A program made the translations under genes and the position numbers. From contig NZ_PQSR01000014.1 of NCBI RefSeq assembly GCF_002920635.1, forward strand, positions 55,867 through 119,866: 64,000 nt of DNA, given 5' to 3'. The notes beneath the pieces were generated by a model. That model saw nothing but the letters and a program-made list of their open reading frames with translations. It was not told the DNA's origin and made no database searches. Shown piece after piece: positions 17,667 to 27,829 of this stretch; positions within the stretch are counted from its first letter, which is position 1, and every line of letters begins with the position of its first letter. This DNA comes from Streptomyces sp. Ru72. GTDB lineage: Bacteria; Actinomycetota; Actinomycetes; Streptomycetales; Streptomycetaceae.

Positions 17667-18597
17667 GAGCGGCACCCTCCTTGGCACCGTCGCCGCCGCG
17701 CAGGGCGATGGCGTACATCTCGTCCGCGTCGAGGCGGCGCAGCTCCTCGGCGATCAGTTCGGAGGTCGCGCGCACCTTCAGCGCCAGGGTGCGCGACGGC
17801 TGGCCGGGCAGGGTGAGCGTGGCCAGTGGGCCCTCGGGGCGGTCGATGACGATCTCGCCCTTGTCGGTGCCCAGCCGGACGGCTGTGACGACCGGTCCCG
17901 CGGTGACGACCCGGTCGACGGACACCTCCAGGCGGGCCTCCAGCCAGCGGGCCAGCAGCTCGGCGGCCGGGTTGTCCGCCTCGGCCTCCACGGCCGCGGA
18001 GGTCACCTTCGTGCGGGCCTGGTCGAGCGCCGCGGCCAGCATCGACCGCCACGGCGTCAGCCGGGTCCAGGCGAGGTCGGTGTCGCCCGGCGCGTACGAG
18101 GCGACTCGGGCCTGCAGCACGCGCTGCGGGTCCTCGACGGCGTACAGGTCGGTGATACGGCGCTGCGCGAGGGCGCCCAGCGGGTCCTTGGCCGGGTTGT
18201 CCGGAGCGTCCACCGGCCACCAGACGACGACGGGCGCGTCGGGCAGCAGCAGCGGCAGGACCACCGAGTCGGCGTGGTCGGACACCTCGCCGTACAGCCG
18301 CAGCACGACGGTCTCGCCGGTGCCGGCGTCGGCGCCCACCCGGACCTCGGCGTCCAGGTGCGACCGGGTGCGGTCGCGGGGGGTGCGGGCCTGCCGCTTG
18401 ATGACCACGAGGGTCCGCGAGGGGTGCTCGTGCGAGGCGTCCTCGGCCGCCTTCATCGAGTCGTAGGCGTTCTCCTCGTCGGTCACGATGACCATGGTCA
18501 GGACCATGCCCACGGCGGGGGTGCCGAGGGCGCGGCGGCCCTGCACCAGCGCCTTGTTGATCTTGCTTGCCGTGGTGTCGGTCAGGTCGATCTTCAT
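17659..18597 (-). CDS. opcA: Glucose-6-phosphate dehydrogenase assembly protein OpcA
   Basis: The protein is 312 aa with the characteristic N-terminus [50 protein letters not shown] and [13 protein letters not shown] segments. OpcA associates with and activates G6PDH in cyanobacteria and actinobacteria. It is coupled to zwf by an ATGA overlap (18594-18597) and to pgi by an 8-bp overlap. Confidence 0.95.
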   Translation of the reverse strand: MKIDLTDTTASKINKALVQGRRALGTPAVGMVLTMVIVTDEENAYDSMKAAEDASHEHPSRTLVVIKRQARTPRDRTRSHLDAEVRVGADAGTGETVVLRLYGEVSDHADSVVLPLLLPDAPVVVWWPVDAPDNPAKDPLGALAQRRITDLYAVEDPQRVLQARVASYAPGDTDLAWTRLTPWRSMLAAALDQARTKVTSAAVEAEADNPAAELLARWLEARLEVSVDRVVTAGPVVTAVRLGTDKGEIVIDRPEGPLATLTLPGQPSRTLALKVRATSELIAEELRRLDADEMYAIALRGGDGAKEGAAHV

Positions 18598-20207
18598 GGC
18601 CTGCGCCAGCTCCGTCCGTCTCGTGCGAGCATCTCGTCGGCTTCCCCGGGACCCCAGCTGCCCGAGGCGTACTGCGCGGGCTTGCCGTGCGTCGCCCAGT
18701 ACTCCTCGATCGGGTCGAGGATCCTCCAGGACTCCTCCACTTCCTCCGTACGGGGGAAGAGGTTGGCGTCGCCGAGCAGTACGTCCAGGATCAGCCGTTC
18801 GTATGCCTCCGGGCTGGACTCGGTGAACGACTCGCCGTAGGCGAAGTCCATCGTGACGTCCCGGATCTCCATCGAGGTACCCGGCACCTTCGAACCGAAG
18901 CGAACGGTCATCCCCTCATCGGGCTGCACCCGGATGACGATCGCGTTCTGGCCCAGTTCCTCGGTGGCCGTGGTGTCGAAGGGCGAGTGCGGGGCCCGCT
19001 GGAAGACGACCGCGATCTCGGTCACCCGGCGGCCCAGGCGCTTGCCCGTCCTGAGGTAGAACGGCACGCCCGCCCAGCGGCGGTTGTCGACCTCCAGCTT
19101 GATCGCCGCGTACGTGTCCGTGGTGGACGCGGGATCGATGCCCTCCTCCTGGAGGTAGCCGCGCACCTTCTCGCCGCCCTGCCACGCGGCCGCGTACTGG
19201 CCGCGCACGGTGTGCGCCCCGAGGTCCTCCGGCAGCTTCACCGACTTCAGGACCTTCATCTTCTCGGTGACCAGCGACCCGGCGTCGAAGGCGATGGGCT
19301 CCTCCATGGCCGTCAGGGCCATCAGCTGGAGCAGGTGGTTCTGGATCACGTCACGGGCGGCGCCGATGCCGTCGTAGTAGCCGGCGCGGCCGCCGATGCC
19401 GATGTCCTCGGCCATGGTGATCTGCACGTGGTCCACGAAGGACCGGTTCCAGATCGGCTCGTACATCTGGTTGGCGAAGCGCAGCGCCAGGATGTTCTGG
19501 ACGGTCTCCTTGCCCAGGTAGTGGTCGATGCGGAACACCTGGTCCGGCTCGAACACCTCGTGCACGATCCGGTTCAGCTCGCGGGCGCTCGCCAGGTCGT
19601 GGCCGAACGGCTTCTCGATGACCGCGCGCCGCCAGGAGCCCTCGGGAGCGTCGGCGAGGCCGTGCTTCTTCAGCTGCTGGACGACCTTCGGGAAGAACTT
19701 CGGCGGCACCGAGAGGTAGAAGGCGTAGTTGCCGCTGGTGCCCCGGGAGGCGTCCAACTCGTCGACGGCGGACTTCAGTTGCTTGAACGCCGTGTCGTCG
19801 TCGAAGTCGCCGGGGATGAACCGCATGCCCTCGACGAGCTGCTGCCAGACCTCCTCGCGGAAGGGCGTACGGGCGTGCTCGCGCACCGCGTCGTGCACCA
19901 CCTGCGCGAAGTCCTGGTCGGCCCAGTCGCGCCGGGCGAATCCGACGAGGGAGAAGCCCGGCGGCAGCAGACCGCGGTTGGCCAGGTCGTAGACCGCCGG
20001 CATCAGCTTCTTGCGGGACAGGTCGCCGGTGACACCGAAGATGACCAGTCCGGAAGGGCCCGCGATGCGGGGCAGACGGCGGTCCCGGGGGTCGCGCAGC
20101 GGGTTGTCCCAGGCGGATGAACCGCTGTCGGGAGGGGTGAGGGCGGCTTCGAGCACCAGCGTGCTCTCGGCCGGAGCCGCGCCCTGTGCCATGTTCTGCT
20201 CGCTCAT
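18594..20207 (-). CDS. zwf: Glucose-6-phosphate 1-dehydrogenase
   Basis: The protein is 537 aa. It has the nucleotide motif [19 protein letters not shown] and the active-site signature RIDHYLGKE, plus [15 protein letters not shown]. It oxidises glucose 6-phosphate to 6-phosphogluconolactone and yields NADPH. The stop overlaps the opcA start and the ATG overlaps the tal stop (TCAT on the plus strand), so expression is coupled on both sides. No 6-phosphogluconolactonase gene follows, unlike the other common actinobacterial order. Confidence 0.97.
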   Translation of the reverse strand: MSEQNMAQGAAPAESTLVLEAALTPPDSGSSAWDNPLRDPRDRRLPRIAGPSGLVIFGVTGDLSRKKLMPAVYDLANRGLLPPGFSLVGFARRDWADQDFAQVVHDAVREHARTPFREEVWQQLVEGMRFIPGDFDDDTAFKQLKSAVDELDASRGTSGNYAFYLSVPPKFFPKVVQQLKKHGLADAPEGSWRRAVIEKPFGHDLASARELNRIVHEVFEPDQVFRIDHYLGKETVQNILALRFANQMYEPIWNRSFVDHVQITMAEDIGIGGRAGYYDGIGAARDVIQNHLLQLMALTAMEEPIAFDAGSLVTEKMKVLKSVKLPEDLGAHTVRGQYAAAWQGGEKVRGYLQEEGIDPASTTDTYAAIKLEVDNRRWAGVPFYLRTGKRLGRRVTEIAVVFQRAPHSPFDTTATEELGQNAIVIRVQPDEGMTVRFGSKVPGTSMEIRDVTMDFAYGESFTESSPEAYERLILDVLLGDANLFPRTEEVEESWRILDPIEEYWATHGKPAQYASGSWGPGEADEMLARDGRSWRRP

Positions 20208-21349
20208 TCCGCGTCAACTCCCTTGCTGTTCAGGGACTTCGTCACGGCGTCCAGCAGGTCCTGCCAGGCCGTCTCGAACTTCGCGACGCCCTCGTCCTCG
20301 AGCTGCTGCACGACCTCGTCGTAGGAGATCCCGAGCCGCTCCACGGCCGCCAGGTCGGCGCGGGCCTGCTCATAGCCGCCGGTCACCGTGTCGCCCTGGA
20401 TGCCGCCGTGGTCGGCGGTGGCCTCCAGGGTGGCCTCCGGCATGGTGTTGACCGTGCCCGGCGCGACCAGTTCGTCGACGTACAGGGTGTCCTTGTACGC
20501 CGGGTCCTTCACACCGGTGGAGGCCCACAGGGGGCGCTGCCTGTTCGCACCCGCGGTCTCCAGCGCGCTCCACCGCTCGGAGGCGAACGCCTTCTCATAA
20601 GCCTCGTACGCGAGTCGCGCGTTCGCGAGCGCAGCCCGGCCCTTGAGAGCCAGCGCCTCGTCGGTCCCGAGCTTCGTCAGGCGCTTGTCGATCTCCGTGT
20701 CGACGCGTGAGACGAAGAAGGAGGCCACGGAGTGGATGGCGGACAGGTCGAGCCCGGCCGCCCGGGCCTTCTCCAGGCCCGCGAGGTAGGCGTCCATCAC
20801 CTGGCGGTAGCGCTCCAGGGAGAAGATCAGCGTCACGTTGACGCTGATGCCCTGGCCGATGACCTCGGTGATGGCCGGCAGGCCCGCCTCGGTCGCCGGG
20901 ATCTTGATCATCACGTTGGGCCGGTCGACGAGCCAGGCGAGCTGCCTGGCCTCGGCGACGGTCGCCGCCGTGTTGTGGGCGAGGCGCGGGTCGACCTCGA
21001 TGGAGACCCGGCCGTCCCGGCCGTCCGTCGCGTCGTACACGGGCCGCAGGATGTCGGCGGCGGCCCGGACGTCGGCGGTGGTCATCATGCGGACGGCCTC
21101 CTCGACCGTCACACCGCGCACGGCCAGGTCGGCCAGCTGCTCCTCGTAACCCTCTCCGGAGCCGATGGCGGCCTGGAAGATGGACGGGTTGGTGGTGACG
21201 CCCACCACGTGCTGGGTCTCGATGAGTTCGGCGAGGTTGCCGGATGCGATCCGCTTGCGGGACAGGTCGTCCAGCCAGATCGACACGCCCGCCTCGGACA
21301 GGCGCTTCAGGGGCTCCGCTGCTGCGGTTGCTTCGGTCACTGTGATCAT
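20204..21349 (-). CDS. tal: Transaldolase
   Basis: The protein is 381 aa, the long TalB-like actinobacterial type. The N-terminal motif [13 protein letters not shown] and the Schiff-base Lys segment [11 protein letters not shown] are present, followed by [13 protein letters not shown] and [11 protein letters not shown]. It transfers a dihydroxyacetone unit between sedoheptulose 7-phosphate and glyceraldehyde 3-phosphate. It lies 19 bp downstream of tkt and overlaps zwf by 4 bp. Confidence 0.97.
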   Translation of the reverse strand: MITVTEATAAAEPLKRLSEAGVSIWLDDLSRKRIASGNLAELIETQHVVGVTTNPSIFQAAIGSGEGYEEQLADLAVRGVTVEEAVRMMTTADVRAAADILRPVYDATDGRDGRVSIEVDPRLAHNTAATVAEARQLAWLVDRPNVMIKIPATEAGLPAITEVIGQGISVNVTLIFSLERYRQVMDAYLAGLEKARAAGLDLSAIHSVASFFVSRVDTEIDKRLTKLGTDEALALKGRAALANARLAYEAYEKAFASERWSALETAGANRQRPLWASTGVKDPAYKDTLYVDELVAPGTVNTMPEATLEATADHGGIQGDTVTGGYEQARADLAAVERLGISYDEVVQQLEDEGVAKFETAWQDLLDAVTKSLNSKGVDAE

Positions 21350-21368
21350 CTTCCTTCTGGCGATCGGA

Positions 21369-23444
21369 TCAACCGCGGACGGCGGCGAGGGATTCCCGGG
21401 CGGCGGCGGCCACGTTCTCGGGGGTGAAGCCGAACTCGGCGAACAGGGTCTTGGCGTCGGCGGAGGCGCCGAAGTGCTCCAGGGACACGATGCGTCCCGC
21501 GTCGCCGACGTACCGGTACCAGGTCAGGCCGATACCGGCCTCGACGGCCACCCGGGCCTTCACGGACGGCGGGAGGACGCGCTCGCGGTACTCGGCGGGC
21601 TGCTCCTCGAACCACTCCACGGACGGCATCGACACCACCCGGGTGCCCACGCCCTCGGCCTGAAGCTGCTCCCGCGCGGCGACGGCGAGCTGCACCTCGG
21701 AACCGGTGGCGATGAGGATGACGTCCGGCGTCCCGGTGGAGGACTCCTTCAGGACGTAACCGCCCTTGGCCGCATCGGGGTTCGGGGCGTACGTCGGCAC
21801 ACCCTGGCGGGTGAGCGCGAGGCCGTGCGGGGCGGGGTTGGTGGAGTGCCGCTTGAGGATCTCGGCCCAGGCGACGGCGGTCTCGTTGGCGTCGGCCGGG
21901 CGGACGATGTTCAGACCCGGGATCGCGCGCAGGGACGCGAGGTGCTCGACCGGCTGGTGGGTGGGGCCGTCCTCGCCGAGGCCGATGGAGTCGTGCGTCC
22001 ACACGTACGTCACCGGCAGCTGCATGAGGGCGGACATGCGGACCGCGTTGCGCATGTAGTCGGAGAACACGAGGAACGTGCCGCCGTAGATACGGGTGTT
22101 GCCGTGCAGGGCGATGCCGTTCATCTCCGCGGCCATGGAGAATTCGCGGATGCCGAAGTGGACGGTGCGGCCGTACGGGCTCGCCTCCGGCAGCGGGTTG
22201 CCCTTCGGCAGGAACGACGACGTCTTGTCGATGGTCGTGTTGTTCGACCCGGCGAGGTCGGCGGAGCCGCCCCACAGCTCGGGGATGACGGCACCGAGCG
22301 CCTGGAGCACCTTTCCGGAGGCGGCACGCGTGGCGACGGACGCGCCCTCCTCGAACTCCGGAATCGCCTGCTCCCAGCCGTCGGGGAGCTGACCGGCCAC
22401 GACACGGTCGTACAGCTTCGCGCGCTCGGGCTGGGCACCGCGCCACTCGGCGATCCGCTTGTCCCAGGCGGCGTGCGCCTCGGCACCCCGGTCCAGGGCC
22501 TGACGGGTGTGGGCGAGGACTTCGGGGGCCACCTCGAAGGACTTCTCCGGGTCGAAGCCGAGGACGCGCTTGGTGGCGGCGACCTCGTCCGCGCCGAGCG
22601 CGGAGCCGTGCGCGGCCTCGGTGTTCTGCGCGTTCGGAGCCGGCCAGGCGATGATGGTGCGCATCGCGATGATCGAGGGGCGCTCGGTCTCGTCCTGCGC
22701 CGCCTTCAGCGCCGCGTAGAGCGCGTGGACGTCGATGTCGCCGTTCTCGGCGGGCTCGATGCGCTGGGTGTGCCAGCCGTAGGCCTCGTACCGCTTCAGT
22801 ACGTCCTCGGAGAAGGCCGTCGCGGTGTCGCCCTCGATGGAGATGTGGTTGTCGTCGTACAGGAAGACCAGGTTGCCGAGCTTCTGGTGGCCGGCCATGG
22901 AGGAGGCCTCGGCGGAGACGCCCTCCTCCAGGTCGCCGTCGGAGACGATGGCCCAGATCGTGTGGTCGAAGGGGGACTCGCCCGCCGGGGCCTCCGGGTC
23001 GAACAGGCCGCGCTCGTAGCGGGCGGCCATCGCCATGCCCACCGCGTTCGCGACACCCTGGCCGAGCGGACCCGTGGTGGTCTCGACACCGGCCGTGTGC
23101 CCGTACTCCGGGTGACCGGGCGTCTTCGAACCGTGCGTGCGGAACGCCTTCAGATCGTCCAGCTCCAGCTCGTAGCCGGCCAGGAAGAGCTGCGTGTAGA
23201 GGGTCAGCGAGGTGTGGCCGGGGGAGAGGACGAAACGGTCACGGCCCGTCCACTCGGGATCCGCCGGATCGTGGCGCATCACCTTGTGAAAGATCGTGTA
23301 CGCGGCCGGGGCCAGGCTCATCGCGGTGCCCGGGTGGCCGTTGCCGACCTTCTGCACGGCGTCGGCCGCCAGGATACGGGCGGTGTCGACGGCGCGCCGG
23401 TCGAGCTCGGTCCATTCGAATCCGTCGGTGCTCTGCGCACTCAT
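21369..23444 (-). CDS. tkt: Transketolase
   Basis: The protein is 691 aa from ATG 23444; a TTG two codons upstream is a weaker alternative because the GAGG ribosome site is better spaced for the ATG. TPP-binding segments are [12 protein letters not shown] and SDGDLEEG ... [10 protein letters not shown]. The pyrimidine domain follows ([29 protein letters not shown]). It transfers two-carbon units in the non-oxidative pentose phosphate pathway. It is the first gene of the seven-gene leftward operon, and the region in front of it holds a 15-bp palindrome. Confidence 0.97.
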   Translation of the reverse strand: MSAQSTDGFEWTELDRRAVDTARILAADAVQKVGNGHPGTAMSLAPAAYTIFHKVMRHDPADPEWTGRDRFVLSPGHTSLTLYTQLFLAGYELELDDLKAFRTHGSKTPGHPEYGHTAGVETTTGPLGQGVANAVGMAMAARYERGLFDPEAPAGESPFDHTIWAIVSDGDLEEGVSAEASSMAGHQKLGNLVFLYDDNHISIEGDTATAFSEDVLKRYEAYGWHTQRIEPAENGDIDVHALYAALKAAQDETERPSIIAMRTIIAWPAPNAQNTEAAHGSALGADEVAATKRVLGFDPEKSFEVAPEVLAHTRQALDRGAEAHAAWDKRIAEWRGAQPERAKLYDRVVAGQLPDGWEQAIPEFEEGASVATRAASGKVLQALGAVIPELWGGSADLAGSNNTTIDKTSSFLPKGNPLPEASPYGRTVHFGIREFSMAAEMNGIALHGNTRIYGGTFLVFSDYMRNAVRMSALMQLPVTYVWTHDSIGLGEDGPTHQPVEHLASLRAIPGLNIVRPADANETAVAWAEILKRHSTNPAPHGLALTRQGVPTYAPNPDAAKGGYVLKESSTGTPDVILIATGSEVQLAVAAREQLQAEGVGTRVVSMPSVEWFEEQPAEYRERVLPPSVKARVAVEAGIGLTWYRYVGDAGRIVSLEHFGASADAKTLFAEFGFTPENVAAAARESLAAVRG

Positions 23445-23496
23445 CTTCAAGAGTCCTCACTGGATGTGGAATCGCTGGCGGAACGCGTTCAAACCT

Positions 23497-23511
23497 AAAA
23501 GTCTGACTTTT
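23497..23511. promoter_or_regulatory. AAAAGTCTGACTTTT palindrome in the tkt/AraC divergent region
   Basis: Perfect 7-bp arms around a single T, unusually A/T-rich for its surroundings. It lies 53 bp upstream of tkt and 79 bp upstream of the AraC-type gene, so it can serve either promoter. It has the size and symmetry of a dimeric repressor site. The binding protein is not identifiable from the window. Confidence 0.6.
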
Positions 23512-23589
23512 GCCGGGGAAGGTGCGCCTGTGTCAGCCTTCGGTGAAAGTGGGACATCGACAGCGGTACCGAGGCGGCACGAGAAGGAC

Positions 23590-24477
23590 ATGGCAGACAG
23601 AACAGGGCAAGACGGCGACGGGATCAGGACATACGCGTTCCCGGTCGACCGGAGCGTCTGCGGCGTCGGTATGCAGGTGGGCCCCATGGAGCCGGGGCGC
23701 ACCTGGCACGAGCACGCGCCGCTGGACCGTGTCCACCGCATCGATTTCCATGTCCTGATGCTCTTCACTGGCGGCCCCGTGACACACATGGTGGATTTCG
23801 CCGAGTACGAGATGGCCGACGGCGACCTTCTGTGGATCCGCCCCGGGCAGGTCCACCGGTTCTCCCGGGCGAGCGAGTACCGCGGCACCGTGCTCACCAT
23901 GCAACCCGGCTTCCTGCCCCGTGCCACGGTGGAGGCCACGGGCCTCTACCGCTACGATCTGCCGCCCCTGCTGCACCCCGACCCCGCCCAGCTCGCCGCA
24001 CTCCGGGCGGCCCTCGCCCAGCTCCGGCGCGAGTACGAGGACACCACCACACTGCCGCTCGGTCTGCACACCGAGGTGCTGCGGCACGCGCTGACCGCGT
24101 TCCTGGTACGCCTCGCGTACCTCGCGACCAGCTCAGCGGAGGCGGCCCGCGCCCAGATCGACACCACCTTCACCCGCTTCCGCGACGCGGTGGAGAAGGA
24201 CTTCGCGACGAACCACAGCGTCAGCGCCTACGCCGACGCCCTCGGCTACTCCCGCCGCACCCTCGTCCGCGCCGTCCGCGCCGCCACCGGCGAGACGCCC
24301 AAGGGCTTCATCGACAAGCGCGTGATCCTCGAGGCCAAGCGCCTGCTGGCGCACACGGACCTGCCGATAGGCCGCGTCGGCGCCGCTGTGGGCTTCCCCG
24401 ACGCGGCGAACTTCTCCAAGTTCTTCCACCAGCACACGGACACGACGCCGGCGGCGTTCCGGGCGGAGCTGCGCTGA
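23590..24477 (+). CDS. AraC-family regulator with N-terminal cupin-type sensor domain
   Basis: The protein is 295 aa from ATG 23590 (SD GAGAAGGA). The N-terminal domain (residues 1-150) has the AraC arm/cupin pattern HVLMLFTGGPVTHMVDF ... WIRPGQVHRFS. The C-terminal double HTH (residues 195-295) includes SVSAYADALGYSRRTLVRAV and PIGRVGAAVGFPDAANFSKF. It is divergent from the pentose phosphate operon by 145 bp and may regulate it, or only itself. The ligand is unknown, though a cupin of this type often binds a small sugar or acid. Confidence 0.88.
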   Translation: MADRTGQDGDGIRTYAFPVDRSVCGVGMQVGPMEPGRTWHEHAPLDRVHRIDFHVLMLFTGGPVTHMVDFAEYEMADGDLLWIRPGQVHRFSRASEYRGTVLTMQPGFLPRATVEATGLYRYDLPPLLHPDPAQLAALRAALAQLRREYEDTTTLPLGLHTEVLRHALTAFLVRLAYLATSSAEAARAQIDTTFTRFRDAVEKDFATNHSVSAYADALGYSRRTLVRAVRAATGETPKGFIDKRVILEAKRLLAHTDLPIGRVGAAVGFPDAANFSKFFHQHTDTTPAAFRAELR

Positions 24478-24513
24478 GTCCCGTGCACGGTTCCGTGCAC
24501 GGGGAAATCCGTG

Positions 24514-24557
24514 CATGGGAAAGGGGCCCCACGCGCGCGTGGGGCCCCTTTCCCATG
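24514..24557. terminator. Bidirectional terminator, perfect 44-nt palindrome
   Basis: Two perfectly matching 22-nt arms meet with no spacer (CATGGGAAAGGGG at one end, CCCCTTTCCCATG at the other). It sits between the converging AraC and GH16 genes. Runs of A and T inside the arms make it work in both directions. A tandem pair of CCGTGCACGG palindromes (24481-24502) precedes it. Confidence 0.8.
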
Positions 24558-24571
24558 GGGGACCAAGGTGG

Positions 24572-25975
24572 TCAGTGCCCGAAGTCGAACCAGTTCACGT
24601 TCACGAAGTCGCCCGGCTGACCGCTGGTGAAGGTCAGATAGACGTCGTGTGTGCCGGTCACGGAAGTGATGTTGGCCGGAATCGTCCTCCAGCTCTGCCA
24701 GCCACCGGTGTTGGCCACCGCGAAACTGCCGATCGGCGCGTTGCTCCGGCTGTCGAGGCGCACCTCGACCAGTCCGCTCACCCCGCTCGCCGCGCCGCTC
24801 GCGACCCGGCCGTAGAACTGCTTGGCCGCCGTGGAGCCGAAGTCGACACCCTTGTACAGCGCCCAGTCGCCGTTCGCCAGCGAGCCGATGTCCTGGCCGC
24901 CACCCGTGTCCGAGGTCGTCTCGGTGGCCACGCCGGACTGGCTGTCGTACGACTCGGCCTGGATCGCGCTGTAGGCGTCCCGGTTGCCCGACGGCGGAGG
25001 CGTGGTACCGCTCCCACCGCCCGAGGACTGGAGGACCTGCACATAGTCGACCACCATCGGATGGCCGGGCTGCGTGTCGTTGTCCAGGCCGCCGCCGAGC
25101 GCGTCCGGGAAGGCGCCGCCCATCGCCACGTTCAGGATGACGAAGAACCCGTGGTTCGTGGCGTTGGTCCAGGTCGTCGCGTCGACCTGGTTGGCGGTGA
25201 CCGTGTGGTAGTTGACGCCGTCGACGTAGAAGCGGATCGCTTCCGGGCTCACCGAGCGGTCCCACTCCATGGAGTAGGTGTGGAAGCCGGACTGGCACGT
25301 CGTGTTCGGACACGCGGTGGAGTTGCCGATGCCGCTGGTCTCGTTGCACGGGCCGCCCGGGTTGGTGCCGCAGTGCATCGTGGCCCAGGTCTTGTTCAGA
25401 CCCTGGACGTTCTCCATGATGTCCAGCTCGCCGACACCGGGCCAGTTCTGGTAGTTCCCGCGGTAGGGGGCGCCCAGCATCCAGAGCGCGGGCCAGTAGC
25501 CCTCGGCGGCGGTGCCGGTCACGTTCGGCATCTGCAGCCGGGCCTCGACGCGCAGCCTGCCGCCCGCCGGCGGCTGGAAGTCGGTCCGGGTGGTCTCGAT
25601 GCGGCCCGAGGTCCAGTGGCCGGAGGCGTCGCGGCGCGGGGTGATGAGCAGGTTGCCGTTGCCGTCCAGCGCGACGTTGTTCGTGCTGGAGGTCATCGTC
25701 TCGACCTCGCCGGTGCCCCAGTTGGCAGGGCCGCCCGGATACGCCGTCCCGGTGTCGTACTGCCAGTTGGACGTGTTGACGCCGGAGCCGGCCGCGCCGT
25801 TGAAGTCGTCGAGGAAGACCTGGCTCCAGCCCGACGGGGGAGCGGGAGCGGAGGCGTTGGCGGACGGCGTGGCGACCGTGGCGGCGGCCACGGCGAGCAC
25901 CGCCGTGCCGAGGGCGGCGACGAACGCCCGCCTCGCACTGCGCCGTCTGCGGGGTATGCCGGGGGAATCGCTCAT
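24572..25975 (-). CDS. Secreted GH16 endo-beta-1,3-glucanase (laminarinase-type) with CBM6
   Basis: The protein is 467 aa from ATG 25975. Signal peptide: residues 1-42 with an Arg-rich n-region (PRRRRSARR) and AxA site near ANASA. The GH16 domain (45-315) carries the catalytic GELDIMEN (Glu183, Asp185, Glu188). A Gly/Ser/Pro linker follows, then a family-6 carbohydrate-binding module (about 330-467, ending VNVNWFDFGH). It should cut beta-1,3- or mixed-linkage glucans outside the cell. A 14-bp palindrome like the CebR box lies 66 bp upstream, so induction by glucan breakdown products such as cellobiose or laminaribiose is likely. Confidence 0.92.
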   Translation of the reverse strand: MSDSPGIPRRRRSARRAFVAALGTAVLAVAAATVATPSANASAPAPPSGWSQVFLDDFNGAAGSGVNTSNWQYDTGTAYPGGPANWGTGEVETMTSSTNNVALDGNGNLLITPRRDASGHWTSGRIETTRTDFQPPAGGRLRVEARLQMPNVTGTAAEGYWPALWMLGAPYRGNYQNWPGVGELDIMENVQGLNKTWATMHCGTNPGGPCNETSGIGNSTACPNTTCQSGFHTYSMEWDRSVSPEAIRFYVDGVNYHTVTANQVDATTWTNATNHGFFVILNVAMGGAFPDALGGGLDNDTQPGHPMVVDYVQVLQSSGGGSGTTPPPSGNRDAYSAIQAESYDSQSGVATETTSDTGGGQDIGSLANGDWALYKGVDFGSTAAKQFYGRVASGAASGVSGLVEVRLDSRSNAPIGSFAVANTGGWQSWRTIPANITSVTGTHDVYLTFTSGQPGDFVNVNWFDFGH

Positions 25976-26040
25976 GGGGGGTGCCTCTCGAGTACGGGGA
26001 GTGGGTGCGCGGGTGCCTGCCGGAGAGCGCCGCGGCCCTT

Positions 26041-26054
26041 TGAGAGCGCTCTCA
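26041..26054. promoter_or_regulatory. CebR-box-like operator TGAGAGCGCTCTCA
   Basis: Perfect 14-bp palindrome differing from the CebR consensus TGGGAGCGCTCCCA at one symmetric position. LacI-family glucan/cellobiose repressors in Streptomyces bind such sites. It lies 66-79 bp upstream of the GH16 start. From here to 26355 (about 300 bases) I see no gene or other signal. Confidence 0.7.
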
Positions 26055-26355
26055 CGCGATGGTTGCGCGCTCAATGTGCTCTCCGTCACTCCGGTCGTCA
26101 AGAGGTGAAGCGGAGAAAGTCGCTCGGACGGAAGGGAGTTCAGGGCATGAAGGGAGGAAGGGGGGCAGGACGGTCCGGCGTCGACCGGGCCCGTGGGTCC
26201 GTCGGTTCCCGGTGCCGGCCACCACTCTCAATCGAGCCCGGCGCCACCGGGGTCGGGGAACGGGTCGGCGAACCACGCCCCATGTCCCAGCCGTTCCACC
26301 GACGGTGCCGACGCCTCAGGGTCTGGCCCCAATCCCTGAAACCGTGCCCTGGGCG

Positions 26356-27138
26356 TCACCGCGCCTCCGGCTGCCACCCCAGCGCCCGTGAGATCCCCCG
26401 TGCCGCCAGCCGCACCGCCGGGACAAGAGCCGGTACCTGGGCCGTCGCGTGCGGGACCACGACCGACACCGCCGCTGTCACCCTGCCGTCGCGGTCCCGT
26501 ACGGGGGCCGCCACCGACAGGGCGTCCTCCGTGACCTGACGGCTGCTCACGGCCGCTGCCGCACGGCGTACTTCGGCCAGTTGGCGGCGCAGCCGCACCG
26601 GGTCCGTGATGGTGTACGGGGTGAACGCGGCCAGCGGCCCCGCGCAGTACTCGTCCTGGAACTCCTGGTCGCTGTGGGCCAGCAGGGCCAGGCCCACCCC
26701 GGTGGCGTGCAGCGGCCAGCGGGCGCCGACCCGGATGTGCACGCCGACGGCGGAGCGCCCCGAGAGCCACTCGATGTACACGACCTCGGCGCCGTCGCGC
26801 ACCGCGAGCTGCACGTTCTCGTGCGTCGCCTCGTACAGGTCCTCCAGGTACGGCAACGCCACCTGCCGCAGCGCGAGCCCGCGCGGGGCGAGCGCCGCGA
26901 CCTCCCACAGCCTCAGGCCCACGTGGTAGACGCCGTCCGCGTCCCGCTCGAGCGCGCCCCACTCGGTCAGCGCGCCGACCAGGCGGTGCGTGGTGGTGAG
27001 GGTGAGCCCGGCCCGGCGGCTGATGTCGGTCAGGCACAGCGCCGGGTGCGCGTGGTCGAAGGCGGCGAGGACGGCGAGCAGGCGGTCGGGCGCGGAGCGC
27101 GCCACCTGAGGGGGCAGGGCGTCGGCGGTCATCGGCAT
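26356..27138 (-). CDS. IclR-family transcriptional regulator
   Basis: The protein is 260 aa. The winged HTH spans residues 18-80 (LTDISRRAGLTLTTTHRLVG, then ALTEWGALERD). The C-terminal effector domain has the IclR pattern LHATGVGLALLAH ... VTEDALSVAAPVRDRDGRV. It starts 4 bp after the MarR stop, so the two regulators are co-transcribed and face the CoA-dependent catabolic operon. A second ATG two codons in is possible. Confidence 0.9.
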   Translation of the reverse strand: MPMTADALPPQVARSAPDRLLAVLAAFDHAHPALCLTDISRRAGLTLTTTHRLVGALTEWGALERDADGVYHVGLRLWEVAALAPRGLALRQVALPYLEDLYEATHENVQLAVRDGAEVVYIEWLSGRSAVGVHIRVGARWPLHATGVGLALLAHSDQEFQDEYCAGPLAAFTPYTITDPVRLRRQLAEVRRAAAAVSSRQVTEDALSVAAPVRDRDGRVTAAVSVVVPHATAQVPALVPAVRLAARGISRALGWQPEAR

Positions 27139-27141
27139 GTG

Positions 27142-27687
27142 TCACCCGAGTCCGGTCTCGGCGACTCTGAGCAGCAGCGCGTGCAGGGCGTCCCGCTCGT
27201 CGGCGCCGAGCGGCCGGAGCAGTTCGTCGGTGACCCGGGACCCCGCCTCGTCGGTGTCGCGCAGGAAGGCCCGGCCGGCCTCGGTCAGCACGACGATGCG
27301 GCTGCGCCGGTCGTCCGGGGAGGGGCGGCGCTCGGCGAACCCCAGCTTCTCCAGGTCGTCGACGAGGCCGACGATCGCGCTCGGGTCGTAGCCGAGAGAG
27401 GTGCTCAGCTCCCGCTGGAGGGCGCCCTCGGAGGTGGCGAGGAAGCGCAGCAGGGCGTAGTGGCGCAGCCGCAGGCCGGACTCCTGGAGGAAGGCGTTGA
27501 ACAGCTGACCCGAGCGCAGCCCGAGCCGGTACAGCAGATAGCCGGTGTCCGCGTGCAGCCCGCGCATCCACGGCTCCCGGGCGTCGATGGGGTCGGCGGA
27601 GGTCGGGGCGTGCTGCTGGCCGGTGATGACGGGCTCCCTGGGCCGGGCCTCCGGACGGGAGGCGGTACGGACTGCTGCCCACAGCAT
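27142..27687 (-). CDS. MarR-family transcriptional regulator
   Basis: The conserved part begins at TGYLLYRLGLRSGQLFNAFL and includes the winged helix LQRELSTSLGYDPSAIVGLV with wing RRPSPDDRRSRIVVLTEAG. The start is uncertain. ATG 27687 gives 181 aa with a disordered 40-residue leader; ATG 27567 (MRGLHADTG, preceded by GGGAGCCGTGG) gives a compact 141-aa MarR protein and may be the true one. It is divergent from the SDR operon across a region with an ATTG/CAAT palindrome, the typical arrangement for a repressor of aromatic or phenolic-acid catabolism. Confidence 0.85.
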   Translation of the reverse strand: MLWAAVRTASRPEARPREPVITGQQHAPTSADPIDAREPWMRGLHADTGYLLYRLGLRSGQLFNAFLQESGLRLRHYALLRFLATSEGALQRELSTSLGYDPSAIVGLVDDLEKLGFAERRPSPDDRRSRIVVLTEAGRAFLRDTDEAGSRVTDELLRPLGADERDALHALLLRVAETGLG

Positions 27688-27705
27688 GCCGCACGGACCG
27701 GTCGG

Positions 27706-27736
27706 CAACAACTATTGACGACAACAATGATTGTCC
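27706..27736. promoter_or_regulatory. MarR-type operator, ATTG/CAAT repeats
   Basis: GACAACAATGATTGTC (27719-27734) has perfect GACAA/TTGTC arms. An adjacent CAACTATTG (27707-27715) repeats the half-site. The A/T-rich block stands out from the GC-rich surroundings and sits between the MarR and SDR genes. It is probably the binding site of the adjacent MarR protein. Confidence 0.55.
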
Positions 27737-27829
27737 TTAGCTTCGATCTCGAAGCCGCACCGCCGCCGGAGCAGCAGGCGCCTCGCCGCAGCGCGCCCGG
27801 TGGCCGACCCGTCTGGAAGGGACCCGCTC

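Noticed and set aside
24481..24502. Tandem CCGTGCACGG repeats as a possible regulatory array
   Set aside because: Only two copies, located between convergent genes next to a strong terminator; more likely part of the termination region.
24515..26539. Plus-strand frame opposite the GH16 gene
   Set aside because: Shadow of a well-supported gene; no homology-like features.
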